Source: Trifolium pratense
Taxonomy: Eukaryota > Streptophyta > Magnoliopsida > Fabales > Fabaceae
DNA: 64,000 nucleotides
Direction of reading: 5' to 3'
Assembly (NCBI RefSeq): GCF_020283565.1
Contig: NC_060065.1
Span: forward strand, 39,172,409-39,236,408
Below the pieces are notes generated by a model that saw nothing but the letters and a program-made list of their open reading frames with translations, did no database searches and was not told where the DNA came from. The translations under genes were made by a program, and so were the position numbers. Below, piece by piece: positions 1 through 10,815 of the stretch; position 1 is the first letter of the stretch; every line of letters starts with the position of its first letter.

Positions 1-480
1 ATGTGATGATAGCCAATTATATTATGTTTTTAATAGTAATTTAGGATAGTTTTAATAGCAATTGAAGCCCAAAAGCAGCAAATACCAGGAAAAGTTAAGT
101 TACTTGGCCCGGAAGCAAGAAAAGTAGAAAAAACATAAAAAAAAAAGGCCAAAAACGTAATAAACAGCGCTATCATCGTACCTACGATGAGATCTAGCAT
201 GGCGTGATGAGAATGCAGTTTAAAATGAAGAAAATCTGCAACAAATCTTTTCCATCGTACCACGATGACTTGTCATCGTGGCACGATGAAGGCGGTTGAG
301 GAAAGCAGAAAATCTGGAGAAGATCTTCCTTCGTACCACGATACGATCCATCGTGGCCACGATGAGGCAAAATTACACGCCATCGTGGCCACGATGTGTG
401 CGATGGACGCGCAGAAAAGCCCAAAACTCAGCTGAAAAACTATAAATGGAGCATTCTTCCTTCACTATTATTCATTCAGA
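1..480. mobile_element. Probable LTR/retroelement remnant with CATCGTGG-type palindromes
   Basis: Between about 168 and 400 the sequence repeats short inverted motifs such as ATCGTGGCACGATG and CATCGTGGCCACGATG, five or so times, in both orientations. A TATA-like tract (TATAAATGGA, about 441) follows. Palindrome-rich DNA upstream of a TATA box resembles the U3 region of a plant LTR retrotransposon. No matching partner LTR, primer-binding site or target duplication is visible, and the window starts inside or next to it. From 481 to 863 there are only T-rich low-complexity tracts without a gene. Confidence 0.4.
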
Positions 481-872
481 AATCACTAAACAATATTGTT
501 TCTTTTTTTTTTTTTGATGAAAAATATTGTTTATGTTTCTTTTTTTATATAAAGTATTGTTTTTGTTTTATTTCTATTTTTATATTGCTATTTTTATGTG
601 ATTTCTTATTATTTTTTCTATAATTTTTTTTCTTGACTAAACTTTCTATAATTTTTTTATTGTTTTTTTTCCCTATTTTTATGTATAGATTGTTCTATTT
701 TATTCTATCTATAGTTCTATACTATTTTTTTTCTCTTATTTTTAAGCATATTATCTTTCTATATTTTTTTTTTTGTGAAATTACAATGAATGTTATAAAA
801 TTTGCAACGTGGTTAAAAGTAACAAGAATAAATTATTAACTTTTGTGGTAATCGATTTTAATATATTAATAA

Positions 873-2033
873 GGGTAAATAGGGTTTTACCCCCCTGCAA
901 AATAAGCCAATTTTGCATTACCCCCTGCAAAAAAAAAACTTGGGATTACCCCCTGCAATATGAAGATTCTCTCTTTTTACCCCCTGCTTGACAACTTGGC
1001 ATAAAATCTTTATTTTTTTATGAGGTGGCATGCATATGTGGCATTTATTTCATTTTTATTTTTTTAATTTGCACATGTCATTTTTATTATTAAATAAATT
1101 GGTGACAAATATTTAAAAAATTTCACTTAATTAGTTTTAAAAAAAAATAAAAAATATTGTGTCAAAAAAAAATTATTAAAAATAAAATATGTTAATTCAA
1201 AAAGATATGTTAATCCATTGTTTCTAACGAAAAAAAAAAAACTCACAATCTTTTTATGTAACATAACACAAATCTTTCTCCTTCTCATTCTTCTTCTCAA
1301 AACCCAAAATTATTTTTTCTCCAACACAAACTCGGAATCCCAGAATCCTTTTTCTCTAAAATAAAACCTAGAAATCCGCCGAATCACTCCGCCGAATTCG
1401 TCGAAACAAATGATTGATGAAGAACAAAGGCAGGAACTAGGAACCGGATTTCCTATAAAGGCAGAAACTGAGTTTTTGAATTTATGGGTTAGGGATTGAA
1501 TTGATGGGATGAAGAATTGGGAAGAAGAATTATGTTTTTGAGTTAGGAAGAAATTGAGTTGTTGCAAAGGGATGAAGAATAGAAGAACAAAAGAAATTTA
1601 TGATTATGTTTCTGGGTTTACCGAGATTGATTTTTGGAAGAAAAAAAAATTGGGTTCTTTTTGGATTGTTGTTCTTGGTGGTGTTGATGATTTTGTTGAT
1701 GTTGTTGTTGTTTTTGGTGGTGTTGATGTTGTTGTTCTTGTTGAATGATGAAAGTTATCGTGGTAGGGATGAAGGGAAAATTAGAAAAGAATTTATTATT
1801 ATTTTTTTAATTTTTAGTTTATTTAATAATAAAAATGACATGTGCAAATTAAAAAAAATTAAATGCCACATATGCATGCCACCTCATAAAAAATAAAGAT
1901 TCTATGCCAAGTTGTCAAGCAGGGGGTAAAAAGAGAGAATCTTAATATTACAGGAGGGTAATCCCAAGTTTTTTTTTTGCAGGAGGTAATGTAAAATTGG
2001 CTTATTTTGCAGGGGGTAAAACCATATTTACCC
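873..2033. mobile_element. Non-autonomous Mutator-like element (MULE) with long TIRs
   Basis: Terminal inverted repeats of roughly 215-225 bp (about 873-1098 and 1815-2033) begin GGGTAAAT and end ATTTACCC. Both sides carry a perfect 9-bp direct repeat, TATTAATAA (864-872 and 2034-2042), the target-site duplication size expected for the Mutator superfamily. Each TIR carries four spaced copies of a motif like ACCCCCTGC. The interior (about 1100-1810) has only short low-complexity frames and no transposase, so the element is non-autonomous. Element boundaries are well supported. The superfamily follows from the 9-bp duplication and the long TIRs. Confidence 0.85.
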
Positions 2034-2052
2034 TATTAATAATAGATGTAAT

Positions 2053-2053
2053 G

Positions 2054-2091
<38 letters not shown>
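2053..2091. repeat. (AAT)n microsatellite
   Basis: About twelve tandem AAT/ATA trinucleotides just beyond the MULE. Confidence 0.9.
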
Positions 2092-2092
<1 letters not shown>

Positions 2093-2497
2093 TGAAGTTA
2101 ATTATTATCATATATAAAAAAAATTAATTACTATCAAATTTACTAAATTATCCTAAATATTTATAATCAAATTTCTAATTTTTTATTAAAAAATATACAC
2201 GAACTATTATTTGTGAAAAATACATAAAAAAAAATAAAAAAAATTCATCACAGTATCTAGCTTAGTGGAGCGCCTAATCTGATTAGGTCGGTTCTATCAT
2301 CCGGTGGTTGAATTCTTTCTCGATCGTAGTATAAGACAACAAATTGAAAGGTAGTTGTGGGCGCATGTGACGTAACGTAACATATGCGGGTACAACAGAA
2401 GCATAGTGAACAAATATTGGATTGGATTTGGATAGGGTTTGTGTTTCTTCTTTCTCTGTTTCCTTCCATTTCCAATTTTCAAACCCTAAAATCTCTG

Positions 2498-2552
2498 TTT
2501 CTTCTTCTTCTTCTTCTTCTTCTTCTTCTTCTTCTTCTTCTTCTTCTTCTTC
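2498..2552. repeat. (CTT)n microsatellite upstream of the PPR start
   Basis: About 18 tandem CTT/TTC units lie 60 bp upstream of the PPR start codon, probably in its 5' UTR. In one plus frame they read as poly-serine and in another as poly-leucine. That makes upstream frames look open without evidence of coding. Confidence 0.85.
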
Positions 2553-2612
2553 GTACTCTCAATTCCATTCCATACAACAAATCATTGCTGCTATCAATTC
2601 CATTCCACAACA

Positions 2613-4613
2613 ATGTCATTTTCAACCATCACTTGTAATTTTCCAGAAACTCCCAAATTTCAATTACTTCCAAAACCTAATTTCATTCCTTCAACTAAAT
2701 CAACCACAACAACACAACAACAACTTCCAAACCCTAATTTCATTCCTTCAACTAAATCAACAACAACACAACTACTTCCAAAACCTAATTTCATTCCTTC
2801 AACTAAATCAACATCAACACAACAACTTCCAAACCTTAATTTCATTCCTTCAACTAAATCAACAACAACAACAACACAGCAACTTCCAAACCTTAATTTC
2901 ATTCCTTCAACTAAATCAACAACAACAAAGATATACTCTCAATTGCATCATCAAGATGACCAACACCAACACACTACTCTTGTTTCCTCATTCAATCAAT
3001 TGCTCCGTCAGAACAAGCCTACACCAAAGACAATCCAATTTAACAAAATCTTAACTTCCCTTGTCAAACTCAAACACTACTCAACTGTTATTTCACTTCA
3101 TCAACAGATGGAATTCAACGGAATTGAGTCAAACTTTGTCACTTTCAGCATCTTGATCAATTGTTTTTCTGAATTAGGTCAAATTTCTCTTTCATTTGCT
3201 GTATTTGCCACTATTCTCAAAAAGGGTTATCACCCAAATACCATAACCTTTACTACACTCATCAAGGGTTTTTGTCTCAAAGGTGAGATCCATAAAGCAT
3301 CGAACTTTCTTCACAAGTTGGTTGCACACAGATTTCAATTGAATGAAAATAGCTACGCAACTTTGATTAATGAGTTATGTAAAGTTGGAGAAATGTACAA
3401 AGCTAAGGATATACTTAACACTATGGATAAGAATGGAGTGCCTCCTAAGACTTGGAGCTACACTGTCTTGATTAATGGATTTTGTAAGCTTAAAATGGTA
3501 GATGAGGCCGTGAATCTCTTCAATGAAATGCATCGTAGAATAATTATTCCGAATGTGGTGACTTACAGTTCACTTATTGATGGTTTGTGCAAGTTGGGAA
3601 GAGTCGAATATGCTTTGGAGCTTGTTGATGAAATGCGTTGTAGAAAAATTATTCCTAATGTGGTGACTTACACTTCACTTATTGATGGTTTGTGTAAATC
3701 AGGAAGAATCGAAAAGGCTTTGGAGCTTGTTGATGAAATGCATCATAGAAAAATTATCCCTAATGTGGTGACTTACACTTCACTTATTGATGGTTTGTGT
3801 AAATCAGGAAGAATCGAAAATGCTTTGGAGCTTGTTGATGAAATGCATCATAGAAAAATTATCCCTAATGTGGTGACTTACACTTCACTTATTGATGGTT
3901 TGTGTAAATCAGGAAGAATCGAAAAGGCTTTGGAGCTTGTCGATGAAATGCATCATAGAAAAATTATCCCTAATGTGGTGACTTACAGTTCACTTATTGA
4001 TGGATTGCGTAAATCAGGAAGAATCGAAAAGGCTTTGGAGCTTGTCAATGAAATGCATCATAGAAAAATTATCCCTAATGTGGTGACTTACAGTTCACTT
4101 ATTGATGGTTTGTGTAAATTGGGAAGAATCGAATATGCTTTGGAGCTTGTCAATGAAATGCGTTGTAGCAAAATTATTCCTGGTGTGTTAACTTACAATT
4201 CTATATTGGATGCTTTGTTCAAAAACCATCGTGTTGACGAGGCAATTGCATTGTTAACCAAAATTATAGAGAAGGGTATTCTGCCAAACATGCATACGTA
4301 CACTATTCTTATCAATGGATTGTGTAAATGTGGAAGACTGGAGGATGCAAGAAAGGTTTTTGAAGATCTTTTGGTCAAAGGCTACGGTCTAAATGTCTAT
4401 ACATATACTGCTATGATCAAGGGATTTTGCAATGAGGGCTTGTTTGACGAAGCATTGACCATGCTATCAAAAATGGAAACCAATGGTTGCATTCCTAATG
4501 ATAAAACTTATGAAACAATTATTCCTTCCCTCTTTGAAAAAGGTGAAAATGATAAATCAGAGAAACTTGTTCATGAAATGATTGAAAGAGGTCTATTATA
4601 TGATCAAAACTAG
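2613..4613 (+). CDS. P-class PPR protein, restorer-of-fertility-like (RFL)
   Basis: This 666-residue single-exon gene encodes a pentatricopeptide repeat protein. About 15 P-type 35-residue motifs run from roughly residue 130 to the C-terminus, with typical cores such as TYTSLIDGLCK and KALELVDEM. Proteins of this class bind organellar RNA in a sequence-specific way, and the repeat style matches the RFL clade that contains fertility restorers. There are no E, DYW or SMR tails. The first ~115 residues are unusual: five copies of a Ser/Thr/Gln/Pro-rich unit around PNFIPSTKSTTT stand where an organelle transit peptide is expected. Motifs 6-11 (3555-4184) are nearly identical 105-bp copies, which points to recent internal amplification. 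The start is the first ATG in frame, after a CTT-rich leader. The target RNA is unknown, and a role in male sterility is inference from the family. Confidence 0.9.
   Translation: MSFSTITCNFPETPKFQLLPKPNFIPSTKSTTTTQQQLPNPNFIPSTKSTTTQLLPKPNFIPSTKSTSTQQLPNLNFIPSTKSTTTTTQQLPNLNFIPSTKSTTTKIYSQLHHQDDQHQHTTLVSSFNQLLRQNKPTPKTIQFNKILTSLVKLKHYSTVISLHQQMEFNGIESNFVTFSILINCFSELGQISLSFAVFATILKKGYHPNTITFTTLIKGFCLKGEIHKASNFLHKLVAHRFQLNENSYATLINELCKVGEMYKAKDILNTMDKNGVPPKTWSYTVLINGFCKLKMVDEAVNLFNEMHRRIIIPNVVTYSSLIDGLCKLGRVEYALELVDEMRCRKIIPNVVTYTSLIDGLCKSGRIEKALELVDEMHHRKIIPNVVTYTSLIDGLCKSGRIENALELVDEMHHRKIIPNVVTYTSLIDGLCKSGRIEKALELVDEMHHRKIIPNVVTYSSLIDGLRKSGRIEKALELVNEMHHRKIIPNVVTYSSLIDGLCKLGRIEYALELVNEMRCSKIIPGVLTYNSILDALFKNHRVDEAIALLTKIIEKGILPNMHTYTILINGLCKCGRLEDARKVFEDLLVKGYGLNVYTYTAMIKGFCNEGLFDEALTMLSKMETNGCIPNDKTYETIIPSLFEKGENDKSEKLVHEMIERGLLYDQN
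2656..2937 (+). repeat. Minisatellite encoding the PPR N-terminus
   Basis: Five imperfect copies of a 48-60 bp unit built around CTTCCAAACCCTAATTTCAT. Copy lengths differ by multiples of three through loss or gain of ACA/CAA triplets, so the reading frame is kept. The array is open in two plus frames and one minus frame. Confidence 0.85.
3555..4184 (+). repeat. Six near-identical 105-bp tandem PPR repeats
   Basis: Copies begin GTGGTGACTTACA at 3555, 3660, 3765, 3870, 3975 and 4080, an exact 105-bp period equal to one 35-codon PPR motif. Copies two to four are almost identical, and the outer copies diverge slightly (TTGGGAAGA instead of TCAGGAAGA). Confidence 0.95.
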
Positions 4614-6008
4614 GTAATTTTTTTTCTTTCTATTTAATATTATTTTCACTGTTTCAACATCATTTCATTTATGTAGCTGCTTAACCTAATGGGAAAACAC
4701 GCTTTAGTTATTGTTGTGTCTTTTGTTCAGTGTTTTTATAATTGACAAACTGATAGATTGGTGAGGTAATGAGTAGTGACTATCGAGGTAGTGAGTGTTA
4801 GAGAGAGATGGTAGGGAAAAGTTTGTTACGTAGTTGGGTGTGGATATTTTCCCTAAGGAGCATATGCTCTGATCGTTGATGTTCTTGTATGATAAGAAGG
4901 GATGAATACATACTAGTCGTATATTTTTTACTTAAATTACTCTTGTTGTGTTAGAACTTTGTTGTGGGGTTGCTGCAAAATAAAAATAAGAAGATGATGA
5001 AGAAGATAATTGAGTTGTTGGTGTTGCATGTATAAAATTCCAATGCAAACAGGTTTACCGGCGAATCCCCTTCTGAATATTTTAGAAACCTTGAAGAGAA
5101 TTGCACAATCTCTCCAAGCCTATCTTTTATTTTACAAAGTTATGTTTCCTTCACTTGCTCTCATGCATGCATTAGAGAAGAGAAAGATGGTTTAATGATT
5201 GAAAAAATGGTAGAGGGAGAGTTAGAATAATCTTTAGAATCGGATCATTTTCTATCACCAAAGTGTCTCAATTTATAGGGAAACTTGTACCAATCGGTGA
5301 AGAGAAGCAACTTGATTATGTACTAATAAATTCCAAAGTATATATATTAATTCCAAAGTATATATATTAATACTGTTCTGTTTTATCAGAAAAGTTGCAT
5401 TGGTTCAGTGGTGAAGGGGTTATGTACAGAATTTGAAGGTGGGCGCATGACTCAAACCACAAACCCCTCAATGATTGCAACAGACTCAGGGCTGGCCCAA
5501 AGCAAGCGCAACCAGCTCTATCAAGCCAGACCTCAAAAATTTTGGGGTCCAATTCCATTTTTGAGGGTCCAATGTTTAGTAGTAGGTATTAAATATTAGC
5601 TAAAATGAAAATAGTTAATATAAATCTTACGGCCAAGCAGTTATTGTTCTGTTATATTATTAAATAACAAATGGTCTTGGGTTCAACTCTTATGCTGCAT
5701 AAACAACACTTTACCACTAAACCATTACAACATATATGATTTCTAGTGAACCTTGGATATATATAATACTTCTCAATTCTAAAATTTAAAAAGTGTTAAT
5801 TATTTATACCAATTGAAATGATTTTTTCTTTAACTTAGTGTTACTTTGAAAGAAGAACAGAAAATATATTTATATAAAATGATTCTTTTCTATGACATAT
5901 TTTGTTACTTCTACTAGTTATTACTCTCTCGTATTTATCTTATTATCCATATAATTTGTGATATATGGCTTTAGCCTTGATATGAGCTATTGCTTTTGTT
6001 CCTAGCAG
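4614..6008. other. Intergenic stretch; includes a duplicated PPR-downstream block
   Basis: No gene is recognised. Positions about 4626-4945 are clearly similar to about 9160-9450: both contain TTTATGTAGCTGCTTAACCT, GAGAGAGATGGTAGGGAAAA and GGAGCATATGCTCTG in the same order. Around 5480-5580 a stretch with CAGGGCTGGCCCAA and TTGGGGTCCAATTCC resembles pieces of DNA transposon ends, too weak to classify. Confidence 0.6.
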
Positions 6009-7224
6009 GGTATGGAAACATGTTGTCCAGAAAGGAGACACGGTCATCGATGCCACGTGCGGTAATGGTTTTGACACCTTAGCATTGCTCAACTTGGTTG
6101 CTGATGATGATTCACATAATGGTTACGTGTATGCATTGGACATTCAGAAAGATGCTTTAGATAAGACTTCATTGTTGCTGGAGGAATCACTTAATTCCAA
6201 TGAGGTGAGGAGGACTATAAAGGAGTGCAGGTTTCCACTTTGATTTGGTTAAGAATTTTGATTTCATTTATGTATTGTTGGCTCGAAAAACATTTGTCGC
6301 AGTTACTATTGATGCAATTTCATGAAAATTTAAGTCTGAGCTCTATCTTAATAAGCTGCGTAGTTTTAGGCTTATTGCCTTCAACTTAGGTTACCTTCCG
6401 GGAGGCGACAAAGAAATAATAACAAGATCAGAAACAACATTACTGGCATTGGAAGCTGCAAAGAGAATTCTAATACCAGGAGGACTCATTGGCATTGTGG
6501 TATATATCGGCCACCCCGGTGGAAGGTGATATTTCTGATTCTCTATCGTTTTCGAAATATTACATCTTTGTATTGCTAAATGTCCTGATTTTCTATCTAT
6601 ATTTTGAATTATATATGATGAATATTCCAAGTTTCACTGGCTTCAATGAAATTTGAGCATGTCAATCTGTTTAAGATATATAGGAGTAATTTAAGCTCAC
6701 TTTTTGTGGAAACGGATTCGCTACATTAACTGCATCATGGTTTTTTATCTTGACCATCCGATCTAAAATTAACGGCTGAGAGTGTCTATTGTGTTTATGT
6801 ATGATTCTCTTACATGAGAGAATCCGAATCCAAGTATTGTATATATGTCATCTGGGTTTGTTTGTGCATGATTATATGATCATTATTAACTCATTATATT
6901 TTCTTGAAAATTTTCGAGTTTTCAGTATCTATTGCAAAATGGCAAGTTGGAGCCATCGTGTTTGGCCAATGTTGTTTCTTTAATTCCTTCGATAATGTTT
7001 TATGTTCAACTTTACAAAAGATGCAGATTTCAATTAATCAGTTGAACTTAATTTTTCTCTCAGTTTATTTGGGAATATACATGTTTTGGATTCAGACCAT
7101 TGGTCGAAAATTAATAGTTTATGATTGTGATATAATAATACATGCATATGTATGGTAAACTATACAATTGTTAAAATACCAATTGTGAATTTTCCAATTA
7201 ACTGTTTTAATTTTAGATTTCGGG

Positions 7225-7975
7225 GGTCTGTCTGGATTGACTTATTTGAACTTATTAGTCAGAGTCGAGTTTCTACGTAGGATCGGTAGGCTGGTGAAGG
7301 ATCATAAGCACGAGGGTCGTAGCACGATTCGTAAGATCCTACTCGAAGGCAAAATTGTAACTTTAATATATACACACAAACACAAAAAATATAATACATG
7401 AACAGAATAAACTTAATTAATATTTCATAATCATCATCATTCCAAAAGTTCATAACAACCAAGTACCAAGTTCATAAAATAACTAAAGGCTTATACATCA
7501 TTCACAAAAGAAAGACCTATCATTCACAAAAGACCTATGCATGAAGCATGATGCATCACTGAAAGTGAGAAAGGACAGAGTGTAGACATGTCCGGTGACG
7601 GTTTACGACGGCGACAACCCTGTCTAGGGTTTCAGTGGATGAAGCTTAGTGAGAGGTGAGAAGTGAGAACAGAGCTGCAACAGAAAGTGAAACGTGAGTT
7701 TTCTTTGAAACCTGAAGAGAGTTTCTGGGTTATAATAATAACCGGACCCGTTTCGCTAAGGCCCAACCCGTTTTTACACTCAAATTTTGGCCCAGCTCGT
7801 TTGGCCTGCCTGATCACGTAAGATCCTACGCTCCGGTGCGAGACCTTGACTACAAAACGCACAAAACAGCACCGGAACAGGATCGGAGCTCGTTTAGCCT
7901 GCGTGAGCACGTAAGATCATTAGACCCTACGCTCTAGTGCGGAGACCCTGACTACACTGACTGAACTTATCTACT
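7225..7975. repeat. Unclassified dispersed-repeat-like insertion
   Basis: This block is less AT-rich than its surroundings. It repeats variants of CACGTAAGATCCTACG and CGTAGGATC in both orientations. A 92-codon minus frame (7632-7910) inside it has no recognisable domain. Family and ends are not determined. Confidence 0.4.
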
Positions 7976-7996
7976 ACACAAGTACTTGTGAAACTA

Positions 7997-8117
7997 CTCC
8001 ATCCGTCCCAAAATATAAGCAAAAATTGGTCAATGAAAATTGATGTATTTGGTTTAAAATTTAGTTCAGATACATTCACTTTTGTTGACCTTCTTTTGCT
8101 TATATTTTGGGACGGAG
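7997..8117. mobile_element. Stowaway-like MITE
   Basis: Terminal inverted repeats CTCCATCCGTCCCAAAATAT and its near-perfect complement (ending ATTTTGGGACGGAG) flank a 121-bp element, with TA on both sides (7995-7996, 8118-8119). The CTCC(C)TCCGTCCC terminus and TA duplication are typical of plant Tc1/mariner-type MITEs. Confidence 0.85.
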
Positions 8118-8668
8118 TAGTATTTGACGAGATTTCATGGAGCTATAATTTTGACATATCCATAAGCTATGCTTTCAGCTTATTTCTATATCCTCTCCAG
8201 GATAGCTTATGAAACAACGTATAACTTGTATGAAAACAATTTGACATTATTTTATATTTTTTTTTTTTTTTATAAATAGCTTACAAAAAGCACTTATACG
8301 ATAAGCCCTTAATTTAGTCATCTATCCAAACATGAATTTTATCTTCTGAATTGTATCTCTCTCTTCAGAGGAGCCAAATCTATTTTGGTAAAGGCCCATG
8401 AAATGGTACTAGTATCATAAAATCGAGAAACTTTCCTATGGTTATATTGATTTTAAATAACTCATTTTTTACATTGATTTACATGCTTTATGAAGTTGTT
8501 AAATTTGATATACATCCAATAATAAAGTTTTTAAATTTGTGCAGGGAAGAATTGGAGGCTGTTGAAACTTTTTCTGCTAAATTGTCTGTTGAGAATTGGA
8601 TCTGTTGCAAGCTTCAAATGTTAAACCGGCCATGTGCTCCGATACCAATTTTCTTGTTCAGAAGATAA

Positions 8669-10380
8669 TGTAAATACCTGCCATATGATTTCTTGACTAA
8701 GAACATTAAGGATCCTTGTGTCCTTATAAAACAATAAGTTCTATTCTTGTGAATTATTTTAAAGGAAGGTGATTCTTATACCTCTCTTTTGTTCCAGCTT
8801 CATCTTAATTCTCTCTACAAGCTTCATAAAATTGTTCTGTCATGATTTTTCGATCTTTAATTTTAACAATAGGTATATAGTAAATTAGTAATATCATTAC
8901 TCAGTCTAATAGGACTGTAAAGTGTAAATGAGTTGAACTGAATGTTTAAGTTTGAGTTTCATTTTGAAAAAGTCTCACATGGATGAGTCATGACATACAA
9001 ATGTGGTGGAACTGAAACACTATCAGCAATTTTAGATCGAAATGTGGTCCTCCTTACCAAGTCCAACACCAATCACAATTGATAGGATAAATTTAGGGTT
9101 TTTTTGGCAAGTCTAATAAGCTCGCTTATAGCCTATAATCAAAAGTGAGTAAAGTTTTTTTTTTTCTTTTTTCTATTTATACATTAATATTATTTTCACT
9201 TTGTTTCAGCATCATTTCATTTATGTAGCTGCTTAACCTAATGGGTAAAAACAGGCTTTAAATTATTGTTGTTTCTTTTGTTCAGTGTTTTTATAAGTGA
9301 CAAGGTAATGAGTAGTGACTAGAGAGAGATGGTAGGGAAAAGTTTATTATATAGTTGGGTATGGATATTTTCCTTAAGGAGCATATGCTCTGGTCATTGA
9401 TGTTCTTGTATGATAAGAACGAATAAATACATACTCGTTGCATATTTTTACAGGATTGGTAGTTCATCTTATCCATGCTCCTCGATGAAAATCAATCTTT
9501 GAAAATGGTGCAACAAACTTGTTGGGAGACTTCTGCGTGCATCAGTTAAAAAGATTGTTGGTGAGAGGACTGTTGGTGATAACAGAAAACACTACTAATA
9601 CTTATATTCAAGACATTGTCTATTTCTCATACAAAGCACCCAACATCTATCAATGAAAAGTACAAAATTGTGGACCAAGATTTGTTGTAGTAAGTGCCAT
9701 TTTGATACCACCCGAAACAGTAAAAAGAAAATGCGGTTCGGTTGGTTTTTAAAAGGTCATTCAAACCAAACTAATGTGGTTAGGGTTGGTTCGGTTTGTG
9801 CGGTTTATCACAATATAAAAAATATGACAATATTACCAACTTTTTACAAAATTGATATAGAAAATTTTAATTTAATTTAATGTTTACACGATATAATATG
9901 CATATACATAAATTGCATATACATAATAATTTATTTTTAATATCAACAATATAGTTCTGGATCGCGTGAAATGATATGTTTTAACAACCTACTGTTTTAT
10001 GGACTTAATTTGGGTTGAGTTTGCTAAGTTGGATTAGGTAATAGGTTTGGTTCGGTTTGGTTCGGTTGATAGAGTTAAGTTAAATATTGTCGTTTGGTTC
10101 GGTTTGGTTTGGTCTAGTTGATAGAGTTAAGTTAAATATTGTCGTTTGGTTCGGTTTGGTTTTTTGAATTAAAAACTGTAAATCAAACCACGCGATTTAG
10201 AAGAAAAATAATCTGTGTGGTTCAAACTAAATGCGATTTTTTGCGATTTTCGATTTGGGTTGGTTCGATTTGCAGTTTTATTTTTGGATTGATTCGGCTC
10301 GGATATGAAACCCCTATATGAGGGAGTAACATTTTTCAATAATTAATTAATAAAAGAAAAAACATGATTAGAAAAAAAAT
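8669..10380. other. Intergenic stretch with repeat copies
   Basis: No gene is recognised. About 9160-9450 is the second copy of the PPR-downstream block. From about 9730 to 10280 the sequence is rich in GGTTTGGTTCGG motifs, including a 52-bp unit present twice in tandem (10068 and 10120) containing GATAGAGTTAAGTTAAATAT. Confidence 0.55.
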
Positions 10381-10815
10381 GAGAGAGAGAGAGAGATGCA
10401 TATTGTGTAACTGCCTCCAACTTCCCCTAAATTATCTCAACCCACAAACTATCTCTCACGAGGCATAGTGAGGATCACACTCCTTTTTTCTCATTTCTCT
10501 CTCAGAATAAAGTCCTTCGCAGTCTTTTTTTCTCCCTTCAATCTCTATCTCTCTCTCACCCTCAAAACCAAGCAAAGATTCACACAATATTTCTAGAAAA
10601 AACATTTCTATATTCTTTCCTAATTCTAGCACACTGTCTATATCTCTCTCTCTCTCTCTCAGGTCTTACTTTCTAGATTTTCTACCTACATCTACTACAT
10701 TAATTAATCCAAACATTCTCGTACTTACTTTACTTGTCTTTAATTAATTAACTAACCATTTTTTTAATGTTTTTGTTCTGTTTCTTTCTTGCAGGTTCTG
10801 TATTTTTCTACTATC
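10381..10815 (+). promoter_or_regulatory. 5' leader of the bHLH gene
   Basis: A GA tract (10381-10396) and CT-rich leader (10490-10665) precede the gene. A polypyrimidine tract followed by TTGCAG ends at 10794, 21 bp before the ATG, which suggests a 5' UTR intron. The donor is probably in the CT-rich region, near CTCTCAGGTCTTAC (about 10658). The exact transcription start is not visible. Confidence 0.5.

Larger units (their letters stand above)
6009..8668 (+). pseudogene. Relic of a SAM-dependent rRNA-methylase-like gene
   Basis: Three exon-like blocks with plausible splice borders are present: 6009-6204, 6370-6525 and 8545-8668 (ending in TAA). They encode a class I methyltransferase of the bacterial YtqB-like rRNA methylase family. 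The SAM-binding motif I reads VIDATCGNGFDT, followed by YVYALDIQ, then [12 protein letters not shown], and a C-terminus with CKLQMLNRP. The exon joining the first two blocks is missing from the 165 bp between them: the first ends at a codon boundary and the second starts one base into a codon split, so direct splicing would shift the frame. No start exon is recognisable upstream. Within the intron between blocks two and three lie a repeat-like insertion and a MITE. A functional gene with an unrecognised exon cannot be excluded. Confidence 0.6.

Noticed and set aside
1554..1896. Short plus frames inside the MULE
   Set aside because: Low-complexity Val/Leu-rich translations of GTT-rich DNA, with no domain.
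2422..3054. 210-codon plus frame overlapping the PPR start, with poly-serine
   Set aside because: Open only because of the CTT microsatellite and the N-terminal minisatellite. The PPR frame has clear domain evidence.
5408..5599. Frames around a possible hAT transposon end
   Set aside because: A few words resemble DNA transposon ends, but no second end or target duplication was found.
7632..7910. 92-codon minus frame
   Set aside because: Lies in a repeat-like block, no domain and no splice or start support.
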